Assembly: GCA_021186555.1 (NCBI GenBank)
Contig: JAJKFL010000026.1
Coordinates: forward strand, 930,001 to 994,000
Length of the DNA: 64,000 bases
Reading direction: 5' to 3'
Source of the DNA: Reticulitermes speratus
Lineage: Eukaryota > Arthropoda > Insecta > Blattodea > Rhinotermitidae
Shown: piece by piece, positions 11,349 to 21,332 of the stretch
Layout of the letters: each line of letters starts with the position of its first letter
How positions within the stretch are numbered: position 1 is the stretch's first letter
Program-made: the position numbers and the translations under genes
Notes under the pieces: generated by a model
Databases searched by the model: none
What the model was told of the DNA's origin: nothing
Seen by the model: only the letters and a program-made list of their open reading frames with translations

Positions 11349-12552
11349 CGCTTTATACCCAGTGGTTACTATATGTACCACCAGTTTAACATTCACAAAT
11401 TCTACGTTCTGCCAACACAGTGTATTTATGTGTTTTGTGTGGATCTCAGAACAAACAGCGATTATTTCACTGTACAGCATTAACTGACTGGTTTGTATAA
11501 CTGAGACGGAGTGTGTTTACTGCGCGGTACGGACTGTATTTATGTGTTTTGTGTGGATCTCAGAACAAACAGCGATTATTTCACTGTACAACATTAACTG
11601 ACTGGTTTGTGTAACTGAGACGGAGTGTGTTTACTGCGCGGTACGGACTGTATTTATGTGTTTTGTGTGGATCTCAGAACAAACAGCGATTATTTCACTG
11701 TACAGCATTAACTGACTGGTTTGTATAACTGAGACGGAGTGTGTTTACTGCGCGGTACGGACTGTATTTATGTGTTTTGTGTGGATCTCAGAACAAACAG
11801 CGATTATTTCACTGTACAACATTAACTGACTGGTTTGTATAACTGAGACGGAGTGTGTTTACTGCGCGGTACGGACTGTATTTATGTGTTTTGTGTGGAT
11901 CTCAGAACAAACAGCGATTATTTCACTGTACAACATTAACTGACTGGTTTGTATAACTGAGACGGAGTGTGTTTACTGCGCGGTACGGACTGTATTTATG
12001 TGTTTTGTGTGGATCTCAGAACAAACAGCGATTATTTCACTGTACAACATTAACTGACTGGTTTGTATAACTGAGACGGAGTGTGTTTACTGCGCGGTAC
12101 GGACTGTATTTATGTGTTTTGTGTGGATCTCAGAACAAACAGCGATTATTTCACTGTACAGCATTAACTGACTGGTTTGTATAACTGAGACGGAGTGTGT
12201 TTACTGCGCGGTACGAACTGAATGTTTATGTAAAGTGTGTTTACTGCGCGGTACGAACTCTATGTTTATGCAAAGTGCGTTTACTGCGCGGTACGGACTA
12301 TATGTTTATGTAAAGTGTGTTTACTGCGCGGTACGAACTCTATGTTTATGTAAAGTGTGTTTACTGCGCGGTACGGACTAGATGTTTATGTAAAGTGTTT
12401 TTACTGCGCGGTACGAACTGTATGTTTATGTAAAGTGTGTTTATTGCGCGGTACGAACTGTATGTTTATGTAAAGTGTGTTTACTGCGCGGTAAGAACTA
12501 TATGTTTATGTAAAGTGTGTTTACTGCGCGGTACGGACTGAGTATTAATGTT
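11349..12552 (+). repeat. array B of the 114-bp/40-bp satellite family
   Basis: A TTAA at 11345-11348 directly precedes the conserved outer terminus (CGCTTTATACCCAGTGG, hairpin GTGGTTAC-TATAT-GTACCAC, then TTTAACATTCACAAATTCTA and GTTCTGCCAACACAGTG). About seven 114-bp units follow, then from 12196 about nine 40-bp units (GTTTATGTAAAG joined to TGTGTTTACTGCGCGGTACG), ending GACTGAGTATTAATGTTC. The order outer terminus, long units, short units, inner boundary recurs in other arrays. Confidence 0.96.
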
Positions 12553-13242
12553 CGTGTTTAAGATTTGAAATATGTTATAAAAACAGCAGAGAAGGAGAAG
12601 GGAAAGTAATGGGCAAATACTTGTAAATTGGTCAGACTACGATAACTCATGTCCGCTAAATTAAAAACACTGCTTTATGAAGAACTCCAGAGACTTAGTG
12701 CTTCAACCTGGCAGTGTGCATCCTGCATGGAGACACGATATTAATATTCTTGTAGGAGCGTTAAGCTACTGCGTACTCTAATAACACGGCCGCGAAAGGA
12801 ATAGACCCTGATGTGGGTCGAAGTAATGCCCTTACAAATAAAACCCCTCTGAAATAAAGATATTTTAATCATCAGAAACAAAGAATGTTGCGTATACAAA
12901 AATAGCATAAATTATTCAAACATAGTTTTGTCTCTCAGAAGCAACAGCCTCGCTAATACGTGCAACACGACATGCAATTGTTTCGGGCGGTAATTAGTAA
13001 TTAGTGTCGTAGTCGAGCATGTCGATGTATCGATACTCACCTCGATTATTCATGAGGCCGTGTGTAGCAGTAGCAAACAAAACAAAACACGACACATTCA
13101 GTCTCTCGAACGCTAGTGTTCCCACAAACGACCAACTTACATACAAAAAACAATTGTTTACACAATTCCAATGTACTTATTTATATTGCCTTGTTTGTAC
13201 CTTAACTGCTGTCTAACCACTTAATCGAACAAGCTGCGAGCC
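12553..13242. other. non-coding, no feature recognised
   Basis: No gene or repeat identified. A 65-codon frame at 13019 has no recognisable features. Confidence 0.4.
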
Positions 13243-13305
13243 GAGATAGCTCAGTTGGTGTAGTGTTCAGGCTACGGACTGGACACTACACCAGCTGAGC
13301 TATTT
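13243..13305. mobile_element. tRNA-like foldback (doubled SINE head)
   Basis: GATAGCTCAGTTGGTGTAGTG (A-box type, tRNA D-arm) is followed within 15 bases by its near-perfect inverse CACTACACCAGCTGAGCTAT. It is not a tRNA: there is no B box and no anticodon arm. It looks like two copies of a tRNA-derived SINE head joined in inverse orientation, right beside the palindrome at 13382. Confidence 0.6.
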
Positions 13306-13428
13306 CAGGCAGTGAAATATATTTTTTATATTTTTATAAACTTAATATTATTCATTCCGTACATTTTATTTATATATTTAAAGTCCGACAAATGTACAAT
13401 TTAATCACATTAATTGTGTAACACACTG

Positions 13429-13475
13429 CTACATGTTTCGAACCCTTTATATGGGTTCATATTCAGGGACTCATT
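13429..13475 (-). ncRNA. hammerhead-like motif, mutated core (left arm)
   Basis: Minus strand: GTCC, CTGAATA (G of CUGANGA replaced by T), GAACCC...GGGTTC, GAAA, CATG, TA. The core change would be expected to abolish cleavage. Confidence 0.6.
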
Positions 13476-13502
13476 ATCTCAGTGTGTGATTTGAGATGAT
13501 GA

Positions 13503-13547
13503 GTCCCTGAAGATGAACCCAAATTAAGGGTTCGAAACATGTAGGAC
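13503..13547 (+). ncRNA. hammerhead-ribozyme-like motif (right arm)
   Basis: GTCC at 13503-13506 pairs with GGAC at 13544-13547 (stem I). The core CTGAAGA is at 13507-13513. Stem II is GAACCC/GGGTTC, GAAA is at 13534-13537, the short palindromic stem III is CATG, then TA before the predicted cleavage point. Stem I and stem II differ in sequence from the copies at 10430 and 55540 yet remain complementary. Confidence 0.72.
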
Positions 13548-13614
13548 AGTGTTACACAATTAATGTAATTAAATTGTACATTTGTCGGACTATATATATA
13601 TTTTCATCCTTTCC

Positions 13615-13760
13615 AAAAGCTTGAGCCTGGCTCTGAATTTCTATCAGTGGGAAACAGGCGTTCCTTCAATGAGCGTAAAGCGGCGGGAACGTGAGGCTGA
13701 CCACCATCTAATGTTGAGGTTAGGAATGAGAGGCGCTACGGGCTCCTGATATTCGTGTAT
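13615..13760 (+). mobile_element. fragment of SINE family 1
   Basis: GAGCGTAAAGCGGCGGGAAC, GTGAGGCTGACCACC and CATCTAATGTTGAGGTTA align with the body of the intact copy at 30170-30230 (TAAAGCGGCCGGGGCGTGGA, GTTGACCACCC, CATCTGGCGCCGAGGTTA). Head and tail are missing. Confidence 0.6.
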
Positions 13761-15071
13761 ACAAATTTGCCCTTTCTTTTTTTTGAAGCTGGTGGGCCCA
13801 AGGGGCAAGGAAATTTTGGAAAGTGAGAAGTTTGCGGAAGCAACAGATTCAATGTGGTAAGGATACGGCCGCTTGCTTGCTGGGATTGCGGGTTCGAATT
13901 CCGCTGGAGGAATGGATGTCTGTCTCTTGTGAGTGTTGTGTGTTGTCAGGTAGAGGTCTATGCGACGGGCTGATCACTCGTCCAGAGGAGTCCTACCGAG
14001 TGTGGTGTGTCTGAGTGTGATCGTGAAGCCTCGAGTCTGTTTTGTCCTCAAGCAGATTTCTTGACGCTCGAAGGTGAAGGCCCTATGTTCTTTCGAAACG
14101 TCGCGAATTAATACACTGCTTCTCAGAGTAACAACCCAGAATACATGAATCCTCCACAACACTGCCGAAACGTCACTTCCTTCCGTTATATTCAAACCTC
14201 ACTTTCGCTTTACCTATCCGCTTATCTAAGCGGTGCAGTGCTTAACGTAGTCCTGGACTTCTTTTCCAGGTTTGGAAAAGATTAAGGATACATGGAGCTT
14301 GACCTCCACTGTCGCTATGCACCTTTATTGGATGGTGCATGTATAGAGGAGAAAATTTTATGTAAATGACAAATTGTGGTTGTGGCACTCCTCAAAATGC
14401 TCTAATACGGTAATAATATAACACTTTAAACAGACGTTTCTGTTTCAGGAACTGTAAAATTTACGTCTAATTAAAGCTGGTCAATGCGATCGCACTAAAG
14501 CTGTTTGTCTGACGTATTGCAGCCCTTAAACTTCGTGCCTAACTACAAAATTTGTACTCACAATAAATAACACAGCTCACACATGTCAGTAAACTGTGAG
14601 TCATAGTTTTTATACACACAAAAACACCAACTTCTATAACAAACACAATTACATTTAACAAATAAAGGCTTCATTCTTTTTGTTTGCACACACAAACTAA
14701 AACAGAACACAGCAGCAACAGCACTGCTGTGTGGCATGACGAGTATAAAACTGGAGATTGAACGATACGACGACCTACACCGCACGTCAGGCTATGTACA
14801 ACATATCATTTCTCTGTAATTATCACACATGGGACTTCGTGTAATCGACATATGAAATAAAACCCTGCCAAGGTCGGCATAAATTTTAAGATAGCTAACT
14901 GATAATTATGAAATATATTCCTGAACGAGGAATATTTTCTGGAATGAGCTTTGAACAAAACTGCTTCCTTTGTTTGTACGCAGTTTTCACTGTATTTTGA
15001 TACGATTATCGTTGACAAAATCTCAACAATGTACCAACAAACACCGATGGACGAAATGCAGACACAACTAA
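13761..15071. other. non-coding; one B-box-like scrap
   Basis: TTGCGGGTTCGAATTCCGCT near 13885-13905 is a tRNA B-box-like sequence, probably a SINE remnant. A TTCGAAACGTCG segment near 14094 belongs to a motif also seen at 19030, 55975 and 59415. Nothing else identified. Confidence 0.4.
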
Positions 15072-15611
15072 CTCATTAAACAGCTACCTAACCAAATAGC
15101 TACCTAACCAAACAGATACCTAACCAAATAGCTACCTAACCAAACAGCTACCTAACCAAACAGCTACCTAACCAAACAGCTACCTAACCAAATAGCTACC
15201 TAACCAAACAGATACCTAACCAAACAGCTACCTAACCAAATAGCTACCTAACCAAACAGCTACCTAACCAAATAGCTACCTAACCAAATAGCTACCTAAC
15301 CAAACAGCTACCTAACCAAATAGCTACCTAACCAAACAGATACCTAACCAAATAGCTACCTAACCAAACAGCTACCTAACCAAATAGCTACCTAACCAAA
15401 TAGCTACCTAACCAAACAGCTACCTAACCAAACAGCTACCTAACCAAACAGCTACCTAACCAAATAGCTACCTAACCAAACAGCTACCTAACCAAACAGC
15501 TACCTAACCAAATAGCTACCTAACCAAACAGCTACCTAACCAAATAGCTACCTAACCAAATAGCTACCTAACCAAACAGCTACCTAACCAAACATCTACC
15601 TAACCAAATAG
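15072..15611 (+). repeat. 16-bp minisatellite, about 33 copies
   Basis: The unit is AGCTACCTAACCAAAC or AGCTACCTAACCAAAT. The two variants are interspersed with occasional AGATACC units; their order looks irregular but contains repeated sub-blocks. It ends exactly where a LINE fragment begins. Confidence 0.97.
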
Positions 15612-15902
15612 CTTCATGGAGCAGAGCACATCTCGAGAAGTTAGTTGCTCAGAAATTCCCCAAATTTTATGTAACCCGAATGTTCATTACCGCATTCACA
15701 ACAGTCCACCATCTGTCTCTATACTGAGAGACACTCACCCAGGCCATTTCGTCCCATCCCGTTGCTTTAAGGTTTGTTTTAACACTATCACGCCATCCAA
15801 GCCTTGGTCTTCCAAGTGGTCTCTTTCCTTCTGCTTCCCCCACCATAACGGTACATGTCAGCAGACTCATTCTCCTTGATTTGATTAAACTATATAAAAT
15901 TT

Positions 15903-16022
15903 AATGACGGATACCGCGTCCCTTTCCCGGGACCTGGCGCTGACCCCCACCTCCTTCTAGCGGCGAGGTCGGCTATGGGTGGAGCTATACCTCCACCTCC
16001 CCTTGTGCCAGCTTGGCGCGTA
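15903..16022 (+). mobile_element. SINE family 1 fragment inserted in a LINE
   Basis: TGACCCCCACCTCC, GCGGCGAGGTCGG and GGAGCTATACCTCCACCTCC match the body of the element at 30015-30308. Confidence 0.6.
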
Positions 16023-16105
16023 ACGGGACAGATTTACAGTAACATTTCTTGACAATTACAAATCATGAGGCTCCTCAGTAGTCTTGTCACTTCTTTTTAA
16101 TGTAA

Positions 16106-16325
16106 GACACAAAGTTGTCCGTGTGGGATTTGTGGTGCACAAAGTGGCACTGGGACAGGTTTTTCCCCCTAGCATTTTGGTTTTCCCTGTCAATTTCACT
16201 CCACCGGTGCCCCATTACTTGGAAAAACGAAAAATATAACCATCTTCATCACAGGGTTGCACAATAAGCCTTAAGGCTGCGGTGCGTCTGTAGCTTCTGC
16301 TGCGGGACCCTTCACCATAAAAAAA
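16106..16325 (+). mobile_element. SINE family 2, 5'-truncated copy
   Basis: GTCCGTGTGGGATTTGTGGT through CTGTCAATTTCACTCCACCG and CATCACAGGGTTGCACAATA to GGGACCCTTCACCATAAAAA follows the fuller copy at 31405-31672 base for base with moderate divergence. The tRNA-like head is missing. Confidence 0.8.
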
Positions 16326-16500
16326 AGACACCAAGTTTCACACCCACACAAACGTCAGGCACAATAGTGGACTTTAACTTTTAAATTCTTAGACAGGTAA
16401 AGGAGAGCAGAGCAACTCATTAGGCACAGAATGAGAGTAGGCATTGACCGAAATTATTCTGCTCTTAATTTCTTCACGCATCTTTTCTAAGCCATCTCTG

Positions 16501-16902
16501 CTCCGGCCCACAAAGCTGATTGCATCCTAAGACAACTCAATACGCACATTTGCTGTCACGCTACTCCCTCCGATACCCAATTTACACACAGGCTACCACC
16601 TGCTCAGTAGCTGCTGGCACATCTTGTAGCTGCACATGATAGCCACAACACACGATGTAAGGACAAAACTGCCTCAGACCTGCGATCAGGGCCAATCCAC
16701 GCGGTCTGCGGTCTCTACGTCAATTCAGTGTGCTGCGTGTTCGTGTGTTTGACGCCGACAGCCAGTAGCACGTAGCTTATTGACACAGCGAACTGTGGCA
16801 TGCCGTGTTGTGTCGGTCTTTTATTGGGTCGTGTTCTTGCGTCTCTTTGATTGGCCCACTTTGCAACCTCAGATAAACTTGTCATGTCACTTCATTGTCC
16901 CT
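16501..16902. other. non-coding, no feature recognised
   Basis: No gene or repeat identified. Confidence 0.4.
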
Positions 16903-17191
16903 CCAAACGTATAAAGTTATTGTACATTATACATTATGCTGTGTTATATGTATCCAAACGTATAAAGTTATTGTACATTATACATTATGCAGTGTTATAT
17001 GTATCCAAACGTATAAAGTTATTGTACATTATACATTATGCAGTGTTATATGTATCCAAACGTATAAAGTTATTGTACATTATACATTATGCAGTGTTAT
17101 ATGTATCCAAACGTATAAAGTTATTGTACATTATACATTATGCAGTGTTATATGTATCCAAACGTATAAAGTTATTGTACATTATACATTC
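16903..17191 (+). repeat. 51-bp minisatellite, about 5.7 copies
   Basis: The unit begins CCAAACGTATAAAGTTATTG and continues TACATTATACATTATGCAGT, GTTATATGTAT. Units are nearly identical apart from CTGTG/CAGTG in the first. Because 51 is 17 codons, two plus frames stay open with a 17-residue period. Confidence 0.96.
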
Positions 17192-18082
17192 CCATTGCCA
17201 TTACTGCTTCGAACGTTTTTTGTGATACATTTTTACATTTATTTAATAAACTATTTTTGCTTGAATTATACTTCCGGTTTGTACACATGCAAACTGTAAA
17301 TGTGCCCGCGGGTTGTAGCTGGAGGGTCCGAGATTTGAGACGAATTTTGGTAGAGGTTTGAGGAATTACAGAAAATGTGTAAGGCTTGAGAAATTATTAT
17401 CAAAATTTTTCCTGTGCAAGTTTGTTCTGAAGAGGTATGGGGAGTGGAGGTATACCTCCAAGTGCTCTTCAGTTAGCTTTAGTATGACGTAAGTGGATTA
17501 GGTTCAGGCTCCGGCCTCTTTACTTCAGGGAAAACGGGACTTGCTATCTACTTAATAAGCGCTTGGATGGGCCTCAAGGCAGTTGTGGAGGACAACTCCC
17601 TTCAAAATAACTGGATAATAAAAGAAGGACGAGGAGAAGACTGATAAAGCAGGGTGTGGGCAGGAGGAATCGAAGAAAGACGACAGGACATCAACGACGC
17701 CTCTACTGACACACCGTTCACAGCACCCAGAAATATACAGATCAATGGAGAATTGCAATCGACGTCGACGCCTTAACCATAGCCTGCGTCGCGACGCAAG
17801 TTCTCCAGACGCTGAATTCATATGATAAGGTGTCAAAGTCGTCAGGATGTCACGCGTTGACGAGACGTCGCATTGCGAGTAAAATGTGTGTCCACACCAA
17901 GGTAGCTCAGTCAATCAAAGCTTCTAATAAGCAATAAGAATTACACGTGTCATTGCACGTGCTGTATGCAGCATTAATGCAGTCTGTGCTTCAACAAGTC
18001 ACATGACATCAGTACTTCCCCGGAAGCCCCATAACACACAATTGCCTTCCCACTCTAATTACTCAGTGGCTGTAATAAAGTT
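17192..18082. other. non-coding; one SINE scrap
   Basis: CAGGCTCCGGCCTCTTTACT near 17505-17525 resembles the SINE family 5 body at 44205-44220. The rest is not recognised. Confidence 0.4.
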
Positions 18083-18140
18083 CACAACTCACAAATCACA
18101 CACCAACTAAATGCACTATATTTTTCTTTATATTATTCAA

Positions 18141-18183
18141 CCCCTACATATGTTTCGGCCTTTACAAGGCCATCTTCAGGGGG
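18141..18183 (-). ncRNA. hammerhead-ribozyme-like motif (left arm)
   Basis: Minus strand: CCCC, CTGAAGA, TGGCC-TTGTAAA-GGCC, GAAA, CATATG, TA, GGGG. Both cores are intact. Confidence 0.7.
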
Positions 18184-18510
18184 CTCGTAATGTACATTTA
18201 CTTTACATCTAATGTTTATGTCTGCTGTTATGTTATATATATCACATGTATTCAAGTTTCATAATAATATGTATTACAGATATTTACAATTTCTGTATTT
18301 AAATATATAAAACACAATATAAAATCCTTAAATAAAGTTCGTCAATATTTTCGTAGTAAAAACATAAAATAAAGATATATGTTTTGTTAAGATGTATTTT
18401 GTACATTAGCTTGCTATTGGCTGTTGGTTATGTATATATATATATATAGGTAATGGGTTAAGTACAACAGGTCCTGTGAAAGAATTATCAGATATCAGCA
18501 TCTTAGTTAT

Positions 18511-18553
18511 CCCCCTGAAGATGATCCTGTAAGGGTTGAAACATATGTAGGGG
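18511..18553 (+). ncRNA. hammerhead-ribozyme-like motif (right arm)
   Basis: CCCC, CTGAAGA, TGATCC-TGTAA-GGGTT, GAAA, CATATG, TA, GGGG. Stem II differs from the left arm but still pairs (GATCC/GGGTT with two G-U pairs and one A-U), which supports selection on the fold at some time in its history. Confidence 0.7.
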
Positions 18554-18636
18554 TTGAAGAATAAAAAGTGAAAATATAGTGCATTTTGTTGGTGTGTAAT
18601 TTGTGAGTTGTTAAAAAATGTACGGTGAAGATAATA

Positions 18637-18714
18637 CAGGGCGTACACAAACGAATGGTGCGGTATCAATTGAATAAACCATATAAACCGCACCATTCTT
18701 TTGTGTATGCCCTG
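18637..18714. mobile_element. mariner-like MITE, palindromic, TA target
   Basis: A 78-bp near-perfect palindrome begins CAGGGCGTACACAAACGAAT and then GGTGCGGT; the other end is the inverse (ACCGCACCATTC, TTTTGTGTATGCCCTG). It is flanked by TA on both sides. A second copy lies at 37088-37164. TA duplication and a CAGGG start are typical of the Tc1/mariner group; there is no transposase. Confidence 0.85.
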
Positions 18715-19523
18715 TATAATACAAAAATGCACTATATTGGATGCAAATGTAATTATTTTGTATCTTACAGCCTGTCAGATAATAGCGTCACTTTCTGTTC
18801 TGCGCCTGCAATGCTCTCCACCCTGTACAGTTATGCAGTACGATCAACACGGCGTCACGTCTGATAGGCGCCGTGATGCTAATGTGATAGTACACGCATG
18901 CGCATAAAAAACAGAATATTGCGAGATTTAAACTTTCCGCAGCCGTAGGTCAACATTTTGTGCATCCGGTACACGACGCTGCATTTCTTTCAGCGTTTCG
19001 ATTTTTCCAGGTGAGGTTATTATGTTCTCTCGAAACGTCGGAAACATATTACGCAGTCATGCCAGCTCGCGTCCGAGAAAAAAAAAATGTAATTCTCGAA
19101 TTGAGTCGTGACTATCCACGTCTCAGTCTTATGACGGGTTGTCACAATATTAACGCGCTGCTCCACGGCAATATTATGCACGCCATCAGCGTCACAATCA
19201 CGCAAAGAGTCGCCACGTTGCGTCATTCACCTGCGTCGCTATTCCACGCATCTACCTCGTGACGTCAGTGAATTGAAAAAGAAATGGAAGGCCCCGTGTG
19301 CCGACAGATCCCCTCTATCAGTCAAGGCCCCCCAATTTCCAATTTCACGCCACCACGGTTTGTACAGCCAGCGACTGTCTTCTTGCTCTGTGCTTCTGTT
19401 TGGCGTCGCGTGCTACAAGGGCACAACTCCACAGTCACGGTTGGCATCGTCATACTTACAAACTGAGCTGCACAATTGTGAAACTGATTTATCGTTATCA
19501 ACTGTAGGTTGCTGACCGATTGA
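18715..19523. other. non-coding, no feature recognised
   Basis: Contains a TCTCGAAACGTCGGAAACAT segment near 19027. The open frames here overlap each other in several registers and show no domain. Confidence 0.4.
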
Positions 19524-19797
19524 CTGCACAAAGGAGCAGTCATAGGAGCAGTCATAGGAGCAGTCATAGGAGCAGTCATAGGAGCAGTCATAGGGGCAGT
19601 CATAGGAGCAGTCATAGGAGCAGTCATAGGAGCAGTCATAGGAGCAGTCATAGGAGCAGTCATAGGAGCAGTCATAGGAGCAGTCATAGGAGCAGTCATA
19701 GGAGCAGTCATAGAAGCAGTCATAGGAGCAGTCATAGGAGCAGTCATAGGAGCAGTCATAGGGGCAGTCATAGGAGCAGTCATAGGAGCAGTCATAT
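19524..19797 (+). repeat. 12-bp minisatellite, about 23 copies
   Basis: The unit is AGGAGCAGTCAT, with a few AGGGGCAGTCAT and one AGAAGCAGTCAT. The period is 4 codons, so frames of Ser-Ser-His-Arg (plus) and Met-Thr-Ala-Pro or Tyr-Asp-Cys-Ser (minus) stay open. None shows other coding signs. Confidence 0.97.
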
Positions 19798-19840
19798 CTG
19801 GCAGTAAAGTAGCGATCAATAAACTTCATAATATACAAAT

Positions 19841-20064
19841 CTATGTATGTATGTATGTATGTATGTATTTATGTATATATATGTATATATGTATGTATGT
19901 GTGTATGTTTGTGTACATGTATGTATGTATGTATGTGTATATGTATTTATGTGTATATGTATGTATATATGTATTGATGTATGTATGTATTTATGTATGT
20001 ATGTATTTATGTATATATTTATGTATCTATTTATGTATGTATTTATATATATATGTATGTATGT
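19841..20064 (+). repeat. (TATG)n-type microsatellite
   Basis: Runs of TATGTATG broken by TATATATG, TATTTATG and TGTGTATG. Open frames of Met-Tyr-Val-Cys in every register are by-products. Confidence 0.97.
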
Positions 20065-20329
20065 CATCTTGACAACTCAAATCTAGCGCGAAGAAAGCTA
20101 CAGAATTTAAAATTATTTGTTTCAGTTTCAAATTTCCTCTCTTGGTTCAACGAACTTTAAGGCTGCGAACTCAGTACTTCGAAATACGTCTTCGCATGAA
20201 GTAACTGTGAACACGTGGCCAGACGTTTCGTACACGTTGCTTTCATTACTCCTCATTTCCACCCCCAAATAATCACAGTGTTAGCCGAACGTGTAACACT
20301 GGACACAAGACAAGCCTAATCTTACTGCC
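20065..20329. other. non-coding, no feature recognised
   Basis: Nothing identified between two tandem arrays. Confidence 0.4.
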
Positions 20330-20545
20330 AACAGGACTTACATGTAGACTACACGGTAGACTTACATGTAGACTACACGGTAGACTTACGTGTAGACTAC
20401 ACGGTAGACTTACGTGTAGACTACACGGTAGACTACACGGTAGACTTACGTGTAGACTACACGGTAGACTTACGTGTAGACTACACGGTAGACTTACGTG
20501 TAGACTACACGGTAGACTTACGTGTAGACTACACGGTAGACTTAT
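20330..20545 (+). repeat. 24-bp minisatellite, about 8.5 copies
   Basis: The unit is AGACTTACGTGTAGACTACA followed by CGGT. One unit near 20430 has lost the ACTTACGTGT part, giving AGACTACACGGTAGACTACA. The first two units read ACATG in place of ACGTG. Confidence 0.96.
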
Positions 20546-21137
20546 CAAAGTTAATAAACAGTGAACAAGAAATTGACATTTGAGTTCGAGTTAACATTTT
20601 GATGTTGTTTTAAGGAATGTTATTTTCCGCCGATACGCAGTCAGTCGACGTGGCACAACAGCGGAAACACACTGAGAGGGAAAACTAGACTTACTGGACG
20701 ACGACAATTTCCCAGCGCTATAATGTCCATAACAAATAGCACGTGGACTACCCTGGGATCGAACACGACCTCTGCGTTAAGAAGCCGACAACTGACCACC
20801 TAAACACAATCTTCGGTACAAATTATACGTGTCGGGGGGGGGGGGGGAAGGGGGGTTGGGACTTGTGTCGCTTTTGTTCAAGAAAGTAGCCATGTAATTT
20901 TGTTATAACGGCAACAATAAAGCAAAATGAGTGAGGAGAGGGGAGCACGACTGGCGAGAGATTCCTTTGATGGGAGAATTCCAGTAGCGCCTTGCGTGGG
21001 TTCGGATTGGTTCCGAATTTGTTACGGTGTCACGTGATAGGGTCACAGTGATGAATTTGATTGCATACGATCGGAACATTGGTACAAAATGAAGTGGCGA
21101 GATGGCGTTGCTTGTTTGGTCGAAATAACGTCCATAT
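20546..21137. other. non-coding; poly-G run
   Basis: A run of 14 G interrupted by AA lies at about 20834-20853. No gene recognised. Confidence 0.4.
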
Positions 21138-21253
21138 AGCTGTGTACTGACATGGGTGTAGCTGTGTACTGATATGGGTGTAGCTGTGTACTGACATGGG
21201 GTGTAGCTGTGTACTGACATGGGGTGTAGCTGTGTACTGATATGGGGTGTCGC
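21138..21253 (+). repeat. 22/23-bp minisatellite, about 5 copies
   Basis: The unit is GTGTAGCTGTGTACTGACAT followed by GG or GGG; the G-run length changes the period by one base from 21198 on. Confidence 0.93.
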
Positions 21254-21332
21254 TACAGACAGCAACTTGAGTCTGCGTGGCGATTTGCCAGGGCAGCGAT
21301 TTCTTGAAAAGCTTTGACCACAAAATTTAAGG

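Larger units (their letters stand above)
13382..13591. mobile_element. 210-bp palindromic element with two hammerhead-like motifs
   Basis: The element is almost entirely inverted repeat: AGTCCGACAAATGTACAATT at the left end matches AATTGTACATTTGTCGGACT at the right, and pairing continues to a short centre near 13480-13495. Both arms hold the ribozyme-like motif; the right copy is intact (see 13503). Flanks are AT repeats, so a target duplication cannot be read. Confidence 0.88.
15615..16500 (-). mobile_element. decayed non-LTR retrotransposon 3' end, interrupted by SINEs
   Basis: On the minus strand near 15840-15670 a readable stretch GEAEGKRPLGRPRLGWRDSV continues to DRWWTVVNAVMNIRVT, the typical C-terminal tail of this family. 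LINE-like sequence resumes at about 16040-16100 and again from 16326 (ACCAAGTTTCACACCCACAC, then CTGCTCTTAATTTCTTC). SINE family 1 (15903-16022) and SINE family 2 (16106-16325) sit in between. This gives a relative age: the LINE is older than both SINEs. Confidence 0.75.
18083..18612. mobile_element. foldback element with a hammerhead-like motif in each arm
   Basis: The left arm starts CAACTCACAAATCACACACC and runs through ATGCACTATA and the ribozyme-like motif to about 18190. The right arm (about 18505-18612) is its inverse, ending GGTGTGTAATTTGTGAGTTG. The middle is AT-rich with a (TA)n run near 18432. Its ends are shared with the elements at 49200-49620 and 55475-55747, so the three form one family. 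Confidence 0.88.

Noticed and set aside
19841..20064. Cys/Tyr-rich peptide frames over the TATG repeats
   Set aside because: Open in several frames and both strands because a tetranucleotide repeat lacks stops.
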